A program made the position numbers and the translations under genes. The notes under the pieces were generated by a model. The model did not search any database and had not been told where the DNA came from. It worked only from the letters and a program-made list of their open reading frames with translations. Below, in pieces: positions 27,184 to 36,269 of a stretch of 64,000 nt of DNA; the first letter of the stretch is position 1, and the number at the start of each line of letters is the position of its first letter. Origin of the DNA: Acidobacteriota bacterium (GTDB lineage Bacteria > Acidobacteriota > Thermoanaerobaculia > Multivoradales > JBCCEF01); the NCBI GenBank assembly GCA_039030395.1, contig JBCCEF010000002.1, positions 62,001 to 126,000 of the forward strand. Reading direction: 5' to 3'.

Positions 27184-27220
27184 CGGGGCTCCCAGGAATT
27201 GTTTCCAGGCGGGAGCCCCG
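27184..27220 (+). terminator. Perfect 10-bp hairpin between hbd-like gene and phoH
   Basis: CGGGGCTCCC (27184-27193) pairs with GGGAGCCCCG (27211-27220) around a 17-base loop, 28 bases after the dehydrogenase stop. There is no T-run after it, so it may be a processing or attenuation hairpin rather than an intrinsic terminator. Confidence 0.45.
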
Positions 27221-27260
27221 ACCGCACTGAGATGAAGCCACCGCTGAGGTCCCACTCCCC

Positions 27261-28277
27261 ATGATCCAGGCCACGCTGGCCGAAGAAGGGCTCGATGCCA
27301 TCTTCGGTACGCGGGACGACAATCTGCGCCGCATCGAGCGCGCGTTCAACGTCCAGCTCGGCGCCCGCGGCGCCCAGATCAACATCTCCGGCGATTCCGA
27401 CCGGGTCGAGCAGGTCGAGCATCTGCTGCGCGAGCTCTCCACCCTGACGGAGCGCGGATTCCGCCTGCGGCCGACGGACGTCCATACCGCTATCCGGGTG
27501 GTGCAGGAGGATCCGTCGGCCTCGTTGGTGGGTTTCTTCCTGCCGGAGGGTCCGGTCGCATCGGTGCGCCGCATGGTCACCCCCCGCAGCCTGCGGCAGA
27601 TGCGCTATCTGCAGGCGATGGCGGATCACGACCTGGTGATTTCCATCGGTCCGGCGGGTACCGGCAAGACCTATTTGGCGGTGGCGATGGCCGCCGCCGC
27701 GCTGCTTGAAAAGAAGGTGCGCCGGATCGTGCTGGCGCGGCCGGCGGTGGAGGCCGGCGAAAAGCTAGGATTCTTGCCCGGCGACCTGGCGGACAAGGTC
27801 AACCCGTACCTGCGACCTCTCTACGACGCCCTCTACGACATCATCGGTTTCGAAAAGGTCAGCCGGATGCTCGAGCGCAGCGTCATCGAGGTGGCGCCCA
27901 TCGCTTTCATGCGCGGCCGCACCCTGAACGAGAGCTTCATCATTCTGGATGAGGCCCAGAACACCACCACCGAGCAGATGAAGATGTTCCTGACCCGCAT
28001 CGGCTACGGCTCGAAGGCGGTGATCAACGGTGACGTGACCCAGGTGGATCTGCCGTCCGGCCGCATGTCCGGCCTGCGGGAAGCGGAGATCGTGCTGTCG
28101 AGCATCCCCGGCATCGAGTTTTTTCGCTTCGATAAGCGGGATGTCGTGCGGCATCCGCTGGTGCAGAAGATCGTCACCGCCTACGACCGCTTCGATCGCC
28201 GGCGGGAGGAGGAGCCGATCCCGGATTCGGAAGAACCTCCGGCGCCGGCTCCCGCCACCCATTCCGAGGATCGTTGA
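27261..28277 (+). CDS. PhoH-family ATPase (PhoH-like, KH/NYN-type N-terminus)
   Basis: 338 residues. The N-terminal ~110 residues form a KH-like RNA-binding-type module (NLRRIERAFNVQLGARGAQI). The P-loop ATPase follows: ISIGPAGTGKTYLAVAMAA at ~128-146, VLARPAVEAGEKLGFLPGD, FIILDEAQNTT (Walker B) and VINGDVTQVDLP. This is the PhoH/YbeZ branch, which in many bacteria acts with YbeY in ribosomal RNA processing and ribosome quality control. Here the ybeY gene is indeed two genes downstream in the same coupled run. The stop overlaps the pgpH start (TTGA). Confidence 0.93.
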   Translation: MIQATLAEEGLDAIFGTRDDNLRRIERAFNVQLGARGAQINISGDSDRVEQVEHLLRELSTLTERGFRLRPTDVHTAIRVVQEDPSASLVGFFLPEGPVASVRRMVTPRSLRQMRYLQAMADHDLVISIGPAGTGKTYLAVAMAAAALLEKKVRRIVLARPAVEAGEKLGFLPGDLADKVNPYLRPLYDALYDIIGFEKVSRMLERSVIEVAPIAFMRGRTLNESFIILDEAQNTTTEQMKMFLTRIGYGSKAVINGDVTQVDLPSGRMSGLREAEIVLSSIPGIEFFRFDKRDVVRHPLVQKIVTAYDRFDRRREEEPIPDSEEPPAPAPATHSEDR

Positions 28278-30673
28278 TCACCATCGTGGCTTCCAAACCC
28301 ACCAGCGCCACCACCCCGCTCGCCGCGACCCGCAGTCTGCGGCCGGGCACCGGGCGCAACGGCAAGGGCCGCAACGGCAGCGGCCGCAACGGCCGCAATG
28401 GCCGGCCCCGGGGAGTCAAGGGCTGGCTGAATGCGTCGCGCCGGCTGTGGTTCCAGGCCCTCGAAATGCCGGCGCTATGGACCCTGTTGGCGGTCGCCGT
28501 TCTGGCGCCGCTGTTGATGCCTCAGGGCTTGTTGTTCACTCCTCGGGTGGAGGCCGGCGCCGTCGCCCAACGCGATTTTGTGGCGCCAAAGGACCTGGAA
28601 ATCCTGGACAGCCGGGCGACGGCCGAAAAACGCCAGCGAGCGCGCGAGGAAGTCCTGGCGGTCTATGACTTCGATCCCCGTCTGCGGCAAGAGCTGGACC
28701 TGCAGTTCACGGAGCTGTTCGATCTCGGCCGCCGGGAGGAACCGGCGCCGATCCCGGAGGAACTGCGCGCCGCGACGGACCTGCGCCTCGGAAGCCCGCA
28801 AATGGACCTGCTGGTCGGGCAAGGATTCTCGGCGGATCTGGAAGATCGCATCCGCAGCCTCGTCGGCCAGGCCCACCGCCGCAAGATTGTCAGCAACAAG
28901 GCGCGGCTGCTCGATCACTCGGTGGACGGCATCGTGCTGCGCGATATCGCCGCCGGCACCGAGCAGGTCGAGCGCAACCTGTTCGTCTCCCTCGGTTACC
29001 CGGACGAGCTGCGGGAGTTCCTCGAAGCCCAGGTGCGCAACTGGCCGGGCCTTTCCGGCGCCGAACGGCGCGTTCTCGGCAAGCTCCTGCTGGAGAACCT
29101 CGCCCCCAATCTACAGCGCAATCGCCTCGAGACCCAGCGCCGGCAGGGGGCCGCGGAAGAAGAGGTCGAGCCCCTCTTTACCCGCGTGCGGCGGGGGCAG
29201 GTGATCGTCCGGCGGGGCGATGCCGTCAGCCCTCCGCAGGCGGAGGCCATCGCCAGCCTCTCCGGCAGCAAGTCCATGGTCGACCGCATGCTGCCGGTGA
29301 CCGGCACGGTGTTCTTGGTCGCCCTGGCGGTGCTGCTGCTGTGGCTCGGCTTGCGCCGCGAGCGGGTGGCCGGCCACAGCCGCGAGCGGGTGTTCAACGA
29401 AGTGTTATTGACCCTGGTGCTGTCGCTCCTCGGCGCCAAGTTCGCGTTCGTCGTCGCCAAGGCGCTGGGCTCCACCATCGAGCGGGCGCCCTTCGACTCC
29501 GCCGAGAGCTACATCTTCGCCATCCCGTTCGCCGCCGCCTCGCTGATCGCCGGTCTGCTCTTCGGCCGGCCCATCGCGCTGCTGTCGGCGGTGGTGTTCT
29601 CGGTGTTGGTCAGCCGCCTCGCCCTCGGCGAGCCGATCGCGGTGGTGGTGTACAGCTTGGCCGGTTCCTTCGCCGCCATCTTCGGTCTGGAGCAAATCCA
29701 GATCAAGCAGCGCTTGGTGATGATCCGCATCGGCCTGTTGGTGAGCGCCGTCAGTGTGGTGACGGTCCTGCTGCTGCACGCCCTGTCGGATTCGCCGGTG
29801 ACCGCCGGTGAGCTGGCCTTCCGGGCCGCCTGCGCGGTGGGCGGTGGGATGATCGTGACGGCGGTGGCGAGCTTCGCCATCCCGATTCTCGAGTCGATGC
29901 TCGGCATCACCACGGACATCAAGCTGATCGAGCTGTCGAACACCAACCTGCCGATCCTGCGGCGCCTGGCCTTCGAAGCACCGGGCACCTTCCAGCACTC
30001 GCTGATGGTGGCCAACCTCGCCAAGGTCGGCTGCGAGGCGGTGCGGGCCGACGCCACCTTGGCCTACACCGGCGGCTTGTACCACGACATCGGCAAAGTC
30101 CTGCGGCCGGAATACTTCGTGGAGAACCAGCGGCCGGGCCACAACCGTCACGACAAGCTGTCGCCCTCGATGAGCGCCCTGATTCTGATCAACCACGTCA
30201 AGGAAGGGGTTGAACTGGCCCGCGAACAGCACCTGCCGCAGGCCATCATCGACGCCATCGAGCAGCACCACGGCACCCGGCTGATCAAGTTCTTCTACAA
30301 CCGGGCGGTCGAACGCTGCGATCCGGAGACCGGCGAGGTGAACGAAGCCAAGTACCGTTACCCCGGCCCCAAGCCTCAGGACAAAGTGATGGGCGTGCTG
30401 ATGCTCGCCGATGCCGTCGAGGCAGCCAGCCGCACGCTGATCGATCCCAGTCCGGCGAAGGTGCGCTCCCTGATCCGCACCCTGACGGACGATGCCCTAG
30501 CGGACGGCCAGCTCGACCACACGGATCTCACCCTGGCGGACCTTCATCTGGTCACCGAGGCATTCCAGCGGGTGTTGACCAACATCTTTCACCGCCGGGT
30601 GGACTACCCGGGCTTCGATTTCAATGCGCCGCCCAAACAGGAGCGCCGCGCCAGCGAGGCGCGGGCCTCTTGA
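28274..30673 (+). CDS. PgpH-type cyclic di-AMP phosphodiesterase (7TMR-HDED / 7TM / HD)
   Basis: 799 residues. A low-complexity Arg/Asn/Gly-rich N-terminus (RNGKGRNGSGRNG) precedes a first membrane segment near 75. The extracellular 7TMR-HDED-type domain spans about 95-335 (VTPR-like REEVLAVYDFDPR). A block of about seven membrane segments runs to ~540. The HD domain starts near LPILRRLAFEAPGTFQHSLM, with metal residues in GGLYHDIGKVLRPEYFVENQ and AIEQHHGTRLIKFFY. The family hydrolyses c-di-AMP to pApA. The TTG start at 28274 overlaps the phoH stop and is only provisional; a GTG at 28285 is close. The position between phoH and ybeY is typical for this gene. Confidence 0.92.
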   Translation: MITIVASKPTSATTPLAATRSLRPGTGRNGKGRNGSGRNGRNGRPRGVKGWLNASRRLWFQALEMPALWTLLAVAVLAPLLMPQGLLFTPRVEAGAVAQRDFVAPKDLEILDSRATAEKRQRAREEVLAVYDFDPRLRQELDLQFTELFDLGRREEPAPIPEELRAATDLRLGSPQMDLLVGQGFSADLEDRIRSLVGQAHRRKIVSNKARLLDHSVDGIVLRDIAAGTEQVERNLFVSLGYPDELREFLEAQVRNWPGLSGAERRVLGKLLLENLAPNLQRNRLETQRRQGAAEEEVEPLFTRVRRGQVIVRRGDAVSPPQAEAIASLSGSKSMVDRMLPVTGTVFLVALAVLLLWLGLRRERVAGHSRERVFNEVLLTLVLSLLGAKFAFVVAKALGSTIERAPFDSAESYIFAIPFAAASLIAGLLFGRPIALLSAVVFSVLVSRLALGEPIAVVVYSLAGSFAAIFGLEQIQIKQRLVMIRIGLLVSAVSVVTVLLLHALSDSPVTAGELAFRAACAVGGGMIVTAVASFAIPILESMLGITTDIKLIELSNTNLPILRRLAFEAPGTFQHSLMVANLAKVGCEAVRADATLAYTGGLYHDIGKVLRPEYFVENQRPGHNRHDKLSPSMSALILINHVKEGVELAREQHLPQAIIDAIEQHHGTRLIKFFYNRAVERCDPETGEVNEAKYRYPGPKPQDKVMGVLMLADAVEAASRTLIDPSPAKVRSLIRTLTDDALADGQLDHTDLTLADLHLVTEAFQRVLTNIFHRRVDYPGFDFNAPPKQERRASEARAS

Positions 30674-31182
30674 CCACCCGCGGCAAGCCGGAAATCGTGT
30701 TGCTCAACCCCAACGGCTATCCGGAGGCATCGGCCCGCCGGCTTCGCCCATGGCTCGAAGCGCTGGTCGGCGAGCTGGCGCCGGCCGCTGGCGGCTTGTC
30801 CGTACGCTTTGCCGGCGATCGCCTGCTGCGCCGGGTCAATCGCGAATTTCGCCGGCGGGATCGGCCGACGGACGTGCTGTCCTTCCCGGGCGAAGATTGC
30901 GTCGACGGCCCTTACCTCGGGGACGTGCTGATCTCGGTACCCACCGCCCGCCGCCAGGCGGCGCGCCAGGGCCACTCGGTGGAGCGGGAATTGCGCATTC
31001 TCCTGCTGCACGGCCTGCTGCACTGCCTGGGGCACGATCACGAGACCGACGACGGCGAGATGGACCGCCTGGAGAAGCGAATCCGGGCACAGTGGTTGGA
31101 GGCGCCGGTCGCCGACCGGTCCGCGGGCCGCCAGCCCGCTGGCGATCATTCCGCTGCCGATCATCGGGGATCCGCCGCATGA
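30670..31182 (+). CDS. ybeY: Endoribonuclease YbeY
   Basis: 170 residues. Metal-dependent RNase needed for 16S rRNA 3' end maturation and ribosome quality control. Zinc motif LLHGLLHCLGHDHETDD (H-x3-H-x5-H) at about residues 115-131, with the preceding RPTDVLSFPGED and YLGDVLISVPTARRQA blocks complete. A ~30-residue tail after the zinc motif is rich in Ala/Arg/His and likely disordered. Translation starts at TTG 30670, overlapping the pgpH stop. The stop overlaps the start of the CBS-domain gene. Confidence 0.94.
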   Translation: MTTRGKPEIVLLNPNGYPEASARRLRPWLEALVGELAPAAGGLSVRFAGDRLLRRVNREFRRRDRPTDVLSFPGEDCVDGPYLGDVLISVPTARRQAARQGHSVERELRILLLHGLLHCLGHDHETDDGEMDRLEKRIRAQWLEAPVADRSAGRQPAGDHSAADHRGSAA

Positions 31183-32450
31183 CCTCCTGGAGCGCTGGAG
31201 TGATGGCCTCCCTGTGGATCGCCGCGGCGGTGGCGGTGCAGCTCGCCGTGTCGGCGGTGTCCGCCCTGCTGGAGCGCAGCGGCCCGGTTCGGCTGCGCCT
31301 GTGGGCGGAGGAGGACGCCGGCCACCTGCAGGCGCTGCACGACCGGCGCGAGCGCTTCAATGCCTTCCGTTTGGTGTTGAGCTTCCTTGCCAAGGCGGCT
31401 CCCGTCGGGGTGTTCATGGTGGTCCTTGATGGTGCCCTGCGCATGAATCTGCCGGCCGCAACGGCGGTTCTGGTAGCGACCGCCTGCACCCTTTTGGCGC
31501 TGATGCTGTCGGAGGTGATCAACCGCCTGATGGTCGATCACGTCGCCGAGGCCGCCCTCCGACGGTCCACCGGCATCGCCCGGTTCTTCTACTTCATCAC
31601 CCTGCCGCTGGTCTTGCTCTTCCAGCCGTTGATGCGCCGCCCGCAGGATCCGCCGGTGGAGGATGACGAAGCTTCGGACAGCGAGATCGAGGCCTTCATC
31701 GACTTCGGCAAGCGCGAGGGCATCCTCGAACCGGAAGAAGAAAAGATGGTGTGGGGCATCGTCGATCTGAACGACACCCAGACCAAGAGCGTGATGACGC
31801 CGCGCATCGACATCACCTGCGCGTCGGCGGATCTCGATCTATCCGAATTGGCGGAGCTGTTCTTGACTTCTGGCCACTCGCGGATTCCCCTGTATCGGGA
31901 GTCCATCGACCATATCGTGGGCATTCTGCACATTCGCGATGCGCTGCGGGGAGTGCTCTCCGGTGAGATGCCGCCGGCGATCTCTCTGGCCAAGCCGCCG
32001 TTCATCGTGCCGGAAACCAAGCGCCTCGACGAGTTGCTCAAGGAGATGCAGGCCGGTTATCAGCAGGTCGCCATCGTGGTGGACGAGTACGGCGGCACCG
32101 CCGGGCTGGTCACGGTGGAGGATTTGCTCGAAGAGATCGTCGGCGAAATTGTGGACGAGCACGAGGTGCTTCAACCGCCGGTCAACGAATCGTTGCCCGA
32201 CGGCAGTTGGCGTTTCGACGGGCGCACTCACATTGAAGAGATGTCTTCGCTGGTCGGGGTCGATTTCGGCGAGGTGCCCTTCGAGACCGTGGGCGGGCTG
32301 GTGCTGAGCGTCCACGGCGACGTTCCGGAAGAAGGTCAGGTGGTCGAAACGTCGGGCCTGATGTTGACCGTGGAGCGGGTGGACGAACGCCGCATTCAAG
32401 CCGTGCGGGTAGAGAATGTCGTAGAAGAGGTGGAGGCGAAGGATGGTTGA
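31179..32450 (+). CDS. CNNM/CorC-family membrane protein with CBS pair and CorC_HlyC domain
   Basis: 423 residues from ATG 31179. Three or four membrane segments in residues ~5-150 form a CNNM/DUF21-like domain ([20 protein letters not shown]). The acidic linker [20 protein letters not shown] leads to the CBS pair at ~195-320 ([60 protein letters not shown]). A CorC_HlyC domain follows ([19 protein letters not shown]). The family is linked to Mg2+/Co2+ efflux or cyclic-nucleotide-sensing; older 'hemolysin' names are misleading. It lies between ybeY and era, its common location, and overlaps era by eight bases. Confidence 0.93.
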   Translation: MTSWSAGVMASLWIAAAVAVQLAVSAVSALLERSGPVRLRLWAEEDAGHLQALHDRRERFNAFRLVLSFLAKAAPVGVFMVVLDGALRMNLPAATAVLVATACTLLALMLSEVINRLMVDHVAEAALRRSTGIARFFYFITLPLVLLFQPLMRRPQDPPVEDDEASDSEIEAFIDFGKREGILEPEEEKMVWGIVDLNDTQTKSVMTPRIDITCASADLDLSELAELFLTSGHSRIPLYRESIDHIVGILHIRDALRGVLSGEMPPAISLAKPPFIVPETKRLDELLKEMQAGYQQVAIVVDEYGGTAGLVTVEDLLEEIVGEIVDEHEVLQPPVNESLPDGSWRFDGRTHIEEMSSLVGVDFGEVPFETVGGLVLSVHGDVPEEGQVVETSGLMLTVERVDERRIQAVRVENVVEEVEAKDG

Positions 32451-33438
32451 CGCGGCGCATGAACACCCGGTCGGCGGGAGGCAGGCCGGAGTGGGGGAGG
32501 TCGGCAAGAAGGCGGGGACGGTGGCGTTGATCGGGCGCCCGAACTCCGGCAAGTCCACCCTGATGAACCACCTCCTCCAGGAGAAGGTGGCGATCGTCTC
32601 GGACAAGCCCCAGACCACCCGCCACCGGTTGATCGGCATCCTCAACGAGGCGCGCGGCCAGATCGTCTTTCACGACACCCCCGGCATCCACAAGCCCCTC
32701 CACCGGATGAATCGCCAGATGGTCAACCTGGCGGTCGACGCGCTGAACGGCGCCGACGTGGTGTGCCTGCTGGTCGACGCCTCGACCGGCCATGGCTCCG
32801 GCGAAAGCCACCTGATCGACATGGTGCTCAAGTCGAGCAGCCCAAAGGTGGTGGTGCTCAACAAGATCGATCTGGTCAACAAGGGGAAGCTGCTGCCGCG
32901 CATGGAGCTCTATGGCCAGCCGGATGGCGAGCGTACCGGTGACCTCGAAGAGCCCCGGACGTTCGACGAGATCGTGCCGATCAGTGCCGCTACCGGCGAC
33001 GGCACGGACCTCCTCCTCGACATCCTCTTCCGTCTGCTGCCCGAGGGGGAACCGCTCTACGATCCGCAAACTCTCACCCTGCATCCGGACCGCTTTCTGG
33101 TTGCCGAGCGCATTCGCGAGAAAGTCCTCGCCAACACCCGCGACGAGCTGCCCTTCACCACCGCGGTGATGCTCGACGCCTGGGAGGAGCCGGGGCCGGG
33201 GCTGGTGCGGATCTACGCCTCCATCCTGGTCGAGCGTTCGGGACAGAAGAAAATCCTCATCGGCAAGCGCGGCAGCATGATCAAGAAGATCGGCACCGAG
33301 GCCCGTAAGGATCTCGAACAGCTCCTCGGCCGCCGCGTCTACCTCGACCTGCAGGTCAAACACGAGCCCAACTGGCGCGAGAATCGCCGCATTCTCGGCG
33401 AGCTGGACCGCGACCTGTGGGGGCGGATGGACGACTAG
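32443..33438 (+). CDS. era: Ribosome-assembly GTPase Era
   Basis: 331 residues. Era binds the 3' end of 16S rRNA during 30S assembly. G1 is LIGRPNSGKSTLMNHLL at ~28-44, the switch II/G3 reads VFHDTPGIHKPLHRMN, G4 is VVLNKIDLV, and G5 lies near IVPISAATGDG. The C-terminal KH domain contains KKILIGKRGSMIKKIGTEAR and the ending VYLDLQVKHEPNWRENRR. A ~25-residue Gly/His-rich leader precedes the G domain. An insertion (YGQPDGERTGDLEEPRTFDE) separates G4 from G5. Its stop lies in a 15-base tandem duplication. Confidence 0.96.
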   Translation: MVDAAHEHPVGGRQAGVGEVGKKAGTVALIGRPNSGKSTLMNHLLQEKVAIVSDKPQTTRHRLIGILNEARGQIVFHDTPGIHKPLHRMNRQMVNLAVDALNGADVVCLLVDASTGHGSGESHLIDMVLKSSSPKVVVLNKIDLVNKGKLLPRMELYGQPDGERTGDLEEPRTFDEIVPISAATGDGTDLLLDILFRLLPEGEPLYDPQTLTLHPDRFLVAERIREKVLANTRDELPFTTAVMLDAWEEPGPGLVRIYASILVERSGQKKILIGKRGSMIKKIGTEARKDLEQLLGRRVYLDLQVKHEPNWRENRRILGELDRDLWGRMDD

Positions 33439-33456
33439 CGGATGGACGACTAGCGG
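33423..33456 (+). repeat. 15-bp tandem duplication across the era stop codon
   Basis: GCGGATGGACGACTA occurs at 33423-33437 and again at 33438-33452, then GCGG. The second copy repeats the last codons of era plus its TAG, in frame, so the gene has two successive MDD-stop endings. The first stop is used; the second would act as a back-up on readthrough. Confidence 0.85.
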
Positions 33457-33655
33457 TATTGCTCGACGGGCTTCGCCCGCCGGGTTCTAAGCAGGGGCCG
33501 ACAAGGGTACCGGCACTCTGCAATCGAATTCCCCCGACGGTGCCCTGCAGCAACTTTTTTGCAAGCGTAGAAATGTGAATCTGTTCAATTTCTCCTCCGA
33601 TCTCGCTTAGACGAGTACGGGGCGGTTTCGCCTCGGTGACCTTGGAGGATTGACC

Positions 33656-34942
33656 ATGAAGAGATGCACCCTGGCCCTCGCGGCCTTCGTAGTACTGCTC
33701 CCGGCAACGCAGCACGACCTGCGAGCGACGGACGGCGACGGTCGCGCCGATCAACTGCAGATCGAACAGCACGTTCCGGTGCCCAAGAACCGTGGCGTGA
33801 TCTACGGCGATGCCTTCGGCGAATCGCTGGCCGAGGACGGCCGCGCTTCGATGAAGGCCGTGGCGGGCGTGTCCTTGAGCCTGACCGGCCCCGGCGTGCC
33901 GCGCGGCACGAATTCCAACGTTGGCGGACGCTTCCGCTTTGGTGACCTGGACCGTGGAACCTACAAACTCACCGCAACGGACGGCGACGGTCGCAGCTAT
34001 TCGGTCGATGTCGAGGTGCTTCCCGGCGTCGCCACGCGCGTCAACTGGCTGATCGATCCGCGCAAGGACAACGGCGTCTACCCCTCCTGGGCGTCCGTGG
34101 CGGTGGACGACGGAGCACCGAACGCCGACTTCGACGGCAACGGCTTCGTCGGATTGAGCGATCTCGATCTGGTGCGCGCCAACCAGGGCCTCGATCCGGA
34201 GAAAGCCACCGGTGACCTGAATGGCGACGGCGTCATCAATCAGCGCGATGTGCAGGCCTTGAAAAAGGTCTTCGGTCGAGCGGTGATTCGAGTGCCGGCC
34301 CTAGTGCAGGCGCAGGTCACCCCGGGCGGCAGCACCGCGGACCTCGGCAACGGTTCCGCCTCGGTGGTGTCCGGCGAGGGATACACCAAGGGCACCCTCA
34401 CCCGCACCGCCAACCCCGGGGTGGTTCGCTTCACCGTGCTCGAAGACCGCGGCAAGGCCTATTCGCCGGAACTGGGGGAGTTCACTTTCACCGAGAACAA
34501 GGACAACCCCACCTGGGTCGAAGTGGACCTCAATACCGGACTCGTGCTGGATGGCGAGATGACCCTGCTGTTCAACGACGGTCCCTTCTTGGACGGCGCT
34601 TCGGCGACGGCCGAGATCGATAGCGGAGCGGTCGCCCTGGCGGCCGGCGGATTCTGCGCCTACCGCATGGTGCAGGTCGAAGGCGTTGTGAGGGCGGAGT
34701 TCGCTCCGTTCCTGGCGGCGGAGACGACCTTCGCAATGGACAAGGGCGACGAGAAGAAGGAGGATGTCGCCTGCGCCACGGTGGCTGCGCCGGTCGGCGA
34801 TCCGCTGTGTGCCCAGGGCGGCACCAAGTGTGCGGACGACGGTGCCGACTGTGCCTCCGGCGGTGCCTGCCGCACCTGCAAGAACATCGTCACCGGCGAC
34901 GCCGGCGGCGTCCGTTGCCAAGGCTGCTCCTGCTTCCCCTAG
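33656..34942 (+). CDS. Secreted dockerin-like protein with cysteine-rich C-terminus
   Basis: 428 residues from ATG 33656 (TTGGAGGATTGACC upstream). Signal peptide KRCTLALAAFVVLLPATQ. A CNA-B/SdrD-type prealbumin-like domain follows (GVSLSLTGPGVPRGTNSNVG, then GRFRFGDLDRGTYKLTATDG). At about 155-205 lie two dockerin-like calcium loops (DFDGNGFVGLSDLDLVRANQ and DLNGDGVINQRDVQALKKVF). The middle is a cohesin- or BNR-like beta region (TRTANPGVVRFTVLEDRGKA). The last ~57 residues hold nine cysteines (VACATVAAPVGDPLC; TKCADDGADC; ACRTCKN; RCQGCSCFP). The protein is not recognised beyond these parts. Sixteen bases downstream begins a flavoprotein gene, so the two are probably co-expressed. Confidence 0.8.
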   Translation: MKRCTLALAAFVVLLPATQHDLRATDGDGRADQLQIEQHVPVPKNRGVIYGDAFGESLAEDGRASMKAVAGVSLSLTGPGVPRGTNSNVGGRFRFGDLDRGTYKLTATDGDGRSYSVDVEVLPGVATRVNWLIDPRKDNGVYPSWASVAVDDGAPNADFDGNGFVGLSDLDLVRANQGLDPEKATGDLNGDGVINQRDVQALKKVFGRAVIRVPALVQAQVTPGGSTADLGNGSASVVSGEGYTKGTLTRTANPGVVRFTVLEDRGKAYSPELGEFTFTENKDNPTWVEVDLNTGLVLDGEMTLLFNDGPFLDGASATAEIDSGAVALAAGGFCAYRMVQVEGVVRAEFAPFLAAETTFAMDKGDEKKEDVACATVAAPVGDPLCAQGGTKCADDGADCASGGACRTCKNIVTGDAGGVRCQGCSCFP

Positions 34943-34958
34943 CTGGGCAGAGCGAGTC

Positions 34959-36269
34959 ATGGGGTTCGACGAAGGGCACCCAGGGCGGAACCGGAGTCGG
35001 GCGATCGTCGTCGGCTCCGGTCCCGCCGGCTTGCTGGCGGCTCTCGCCCTGCGCGAGACCTTCCGGCAGGTGTGCGTGATCCACCGCGGCGCCTCGCCGG
35101 TCGCAGCTCCCCTCTCTCGACGTGACCCTGGCCGTGCGGTGTCGAACGATGCTGCCTTGCTCTTGCTGGCGCCCGGCAGCGAAGCGTTGGAAGACTTGTC
35201 GCCCGGCGCCGTCGATGATCTCCTGGAAGCCGGGGCGGTTTCCTTCGAAGCCGGCGCGGGCTTTCGCTGGCGCAGCCGAGGGTTGGAAGCGGGAGGCGCT
35301 CCGAACGGGCTGGAAACGCTCTCCGCGAGCCGGTGCTTGGTGCGTTCGGTGTTGGCGCGTCGCCTGGAGAAGCTCGGTGGCGTGCGATGGGTTTCCCGCG
35401 CCGAGGTGATCGGTCTCGACGTCGCCGAAGGCACCCAAGAAGTGCGGGGTGTGTTCTATCGCCGCCTCGACGGTGCCGACGAAGTCCAGTGGCGGGGGAG
35501 CGGATTGGTGGTGGACTCCTCCGGCCGGTCCGAGGCGGTGGAAGGTTGGTTGCGGCGGTCCGGTTTCCCGCTGCCGCCTCGGTGCACCTGGGGAAGTGTC
35601 CGGGTGGGCTTGCGCAGCGTTTGCCGGTGGCCGGGAGGCCTCGGCGAGCCTCGCCACACCTGGCTGGTCGAGGACGGCGCCGTTTCGGCCTCGCTCCAGC
35701 CGGTCGAGGAGGGTCGCTGGGTGGCGACGATCAGCCGGCCGGCGCACCTGCCGGCTGCCGCTTCGTCGGTGGTGAAGGAGTTGGCTTCGGTCTGCGAGAC
35801 CTTGGGCGCGCCGAAGGAGGTTCTCCTCCCTCCCCCGCGATGGCGGCGGGAGCAGGATTCCACGCCGGGTCGGTTTCTGGCCTTCGGAGATGCGCGGATT
35901 TCGTTCGACCCGGTGTTCGGTATGGGCTGGACGCTGGCGGCTCGCAGTGCCCGGCGGTTGGCGCACCATCTGCGGCAGGATCCTTCCCTCGCTCATCTCC
36001 GGCGCTGGCAACGGAAGATGCGGCCGGAGCTGCGCCGTGCCTGGTGGGTGCAGCGCTGGCGTCGCCGACTCTCGGGAGTGAAGGGAGCACCCTTTGCCGA
36101 TCCCTTCCCCAAAGGGCGCTGGGCGCAATCCCGGTTGTTGCGGGTGTTGAATCTGGTGGATTCCCCGAGCCGGCTACTGGCGCCCGGGTTGTGGCACGGC
36201 TTGCTGCCCGCTCGCCCCACGGCGCGGTCTGCGGACCGGCCGGTGGTGGGCGCCGCTACGATGGGCTGA
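34959..36269 (+). CDS. FAD-dependent oxidoreductase (halogenase / geranylgeranyl-reductase-like)
   Basis: 436 residues from ATG 34959. FAD loop RAIVVGSGPAGLLAALAL at ~14-31, a second signature VVDSSGRSEAVEGWL in the middle (the DxSG of group A flavin monooxygenases), and FLAFGDARISFDPVFGMGWT (GD/DP motif) near 310. The layout is that of the FAD-dependent halogenase, squalene epoxidase and geranylgeranyl reductase superfamily. The tryptophan-halogenase WxWxIP motif was not seen, so halogenation is not supported. The C-terminus is Arg/Trp-rich (RRAWWVQRWRRRL). It follows the Cys-rich secreted protein by 16 bases, and its end overlaps the convergent glnS end by 14 bases. Substrate unknown. Confidence 0.8.
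   Translation: MGFDEGHPGRNRSRAIVVGSGPAGLLAALALRETFRQVCVIHRGASPVAAPLSRRDPGRAVSNDAALLLLAPGSEALEDLSPGAVDDLLEAGAVSFEAGAGFRWRSRGLEAGGAPNGLETLSASRCLVRSVLARRLEKLGGVRWVSRAEVIGLDVAEGTQEVRGVFYRRLDGADEVQWRGSGLVVDSSGRSEAVEGWLRRSGFPLPPRCTWGSVRVGLRSVCRWPGGLGEPRHTWLVEDGAVSASLQPVEEGRWVATISRPAHLPAAASSVVKELASVCETLGAPKEVLLPPPRWRREQDSTPGRFLAFGDARISFDPVFGMGWTLAARSARRLAHHLRQDPSLAHLRRWQRKMRPELRRAWWVQRWRRRLSGVKGAPFADPFPKGRWAQSRLLRVLNLVDSPSRLLAPGLWHGLLPARPTARSADRPVVGAATMG

Noticed and set aside
34959-36269. Tryptophan halogenase
   Set aside because: The FAD motifs fit the superfamily, but the WxWxIP halogenase signature was not found.
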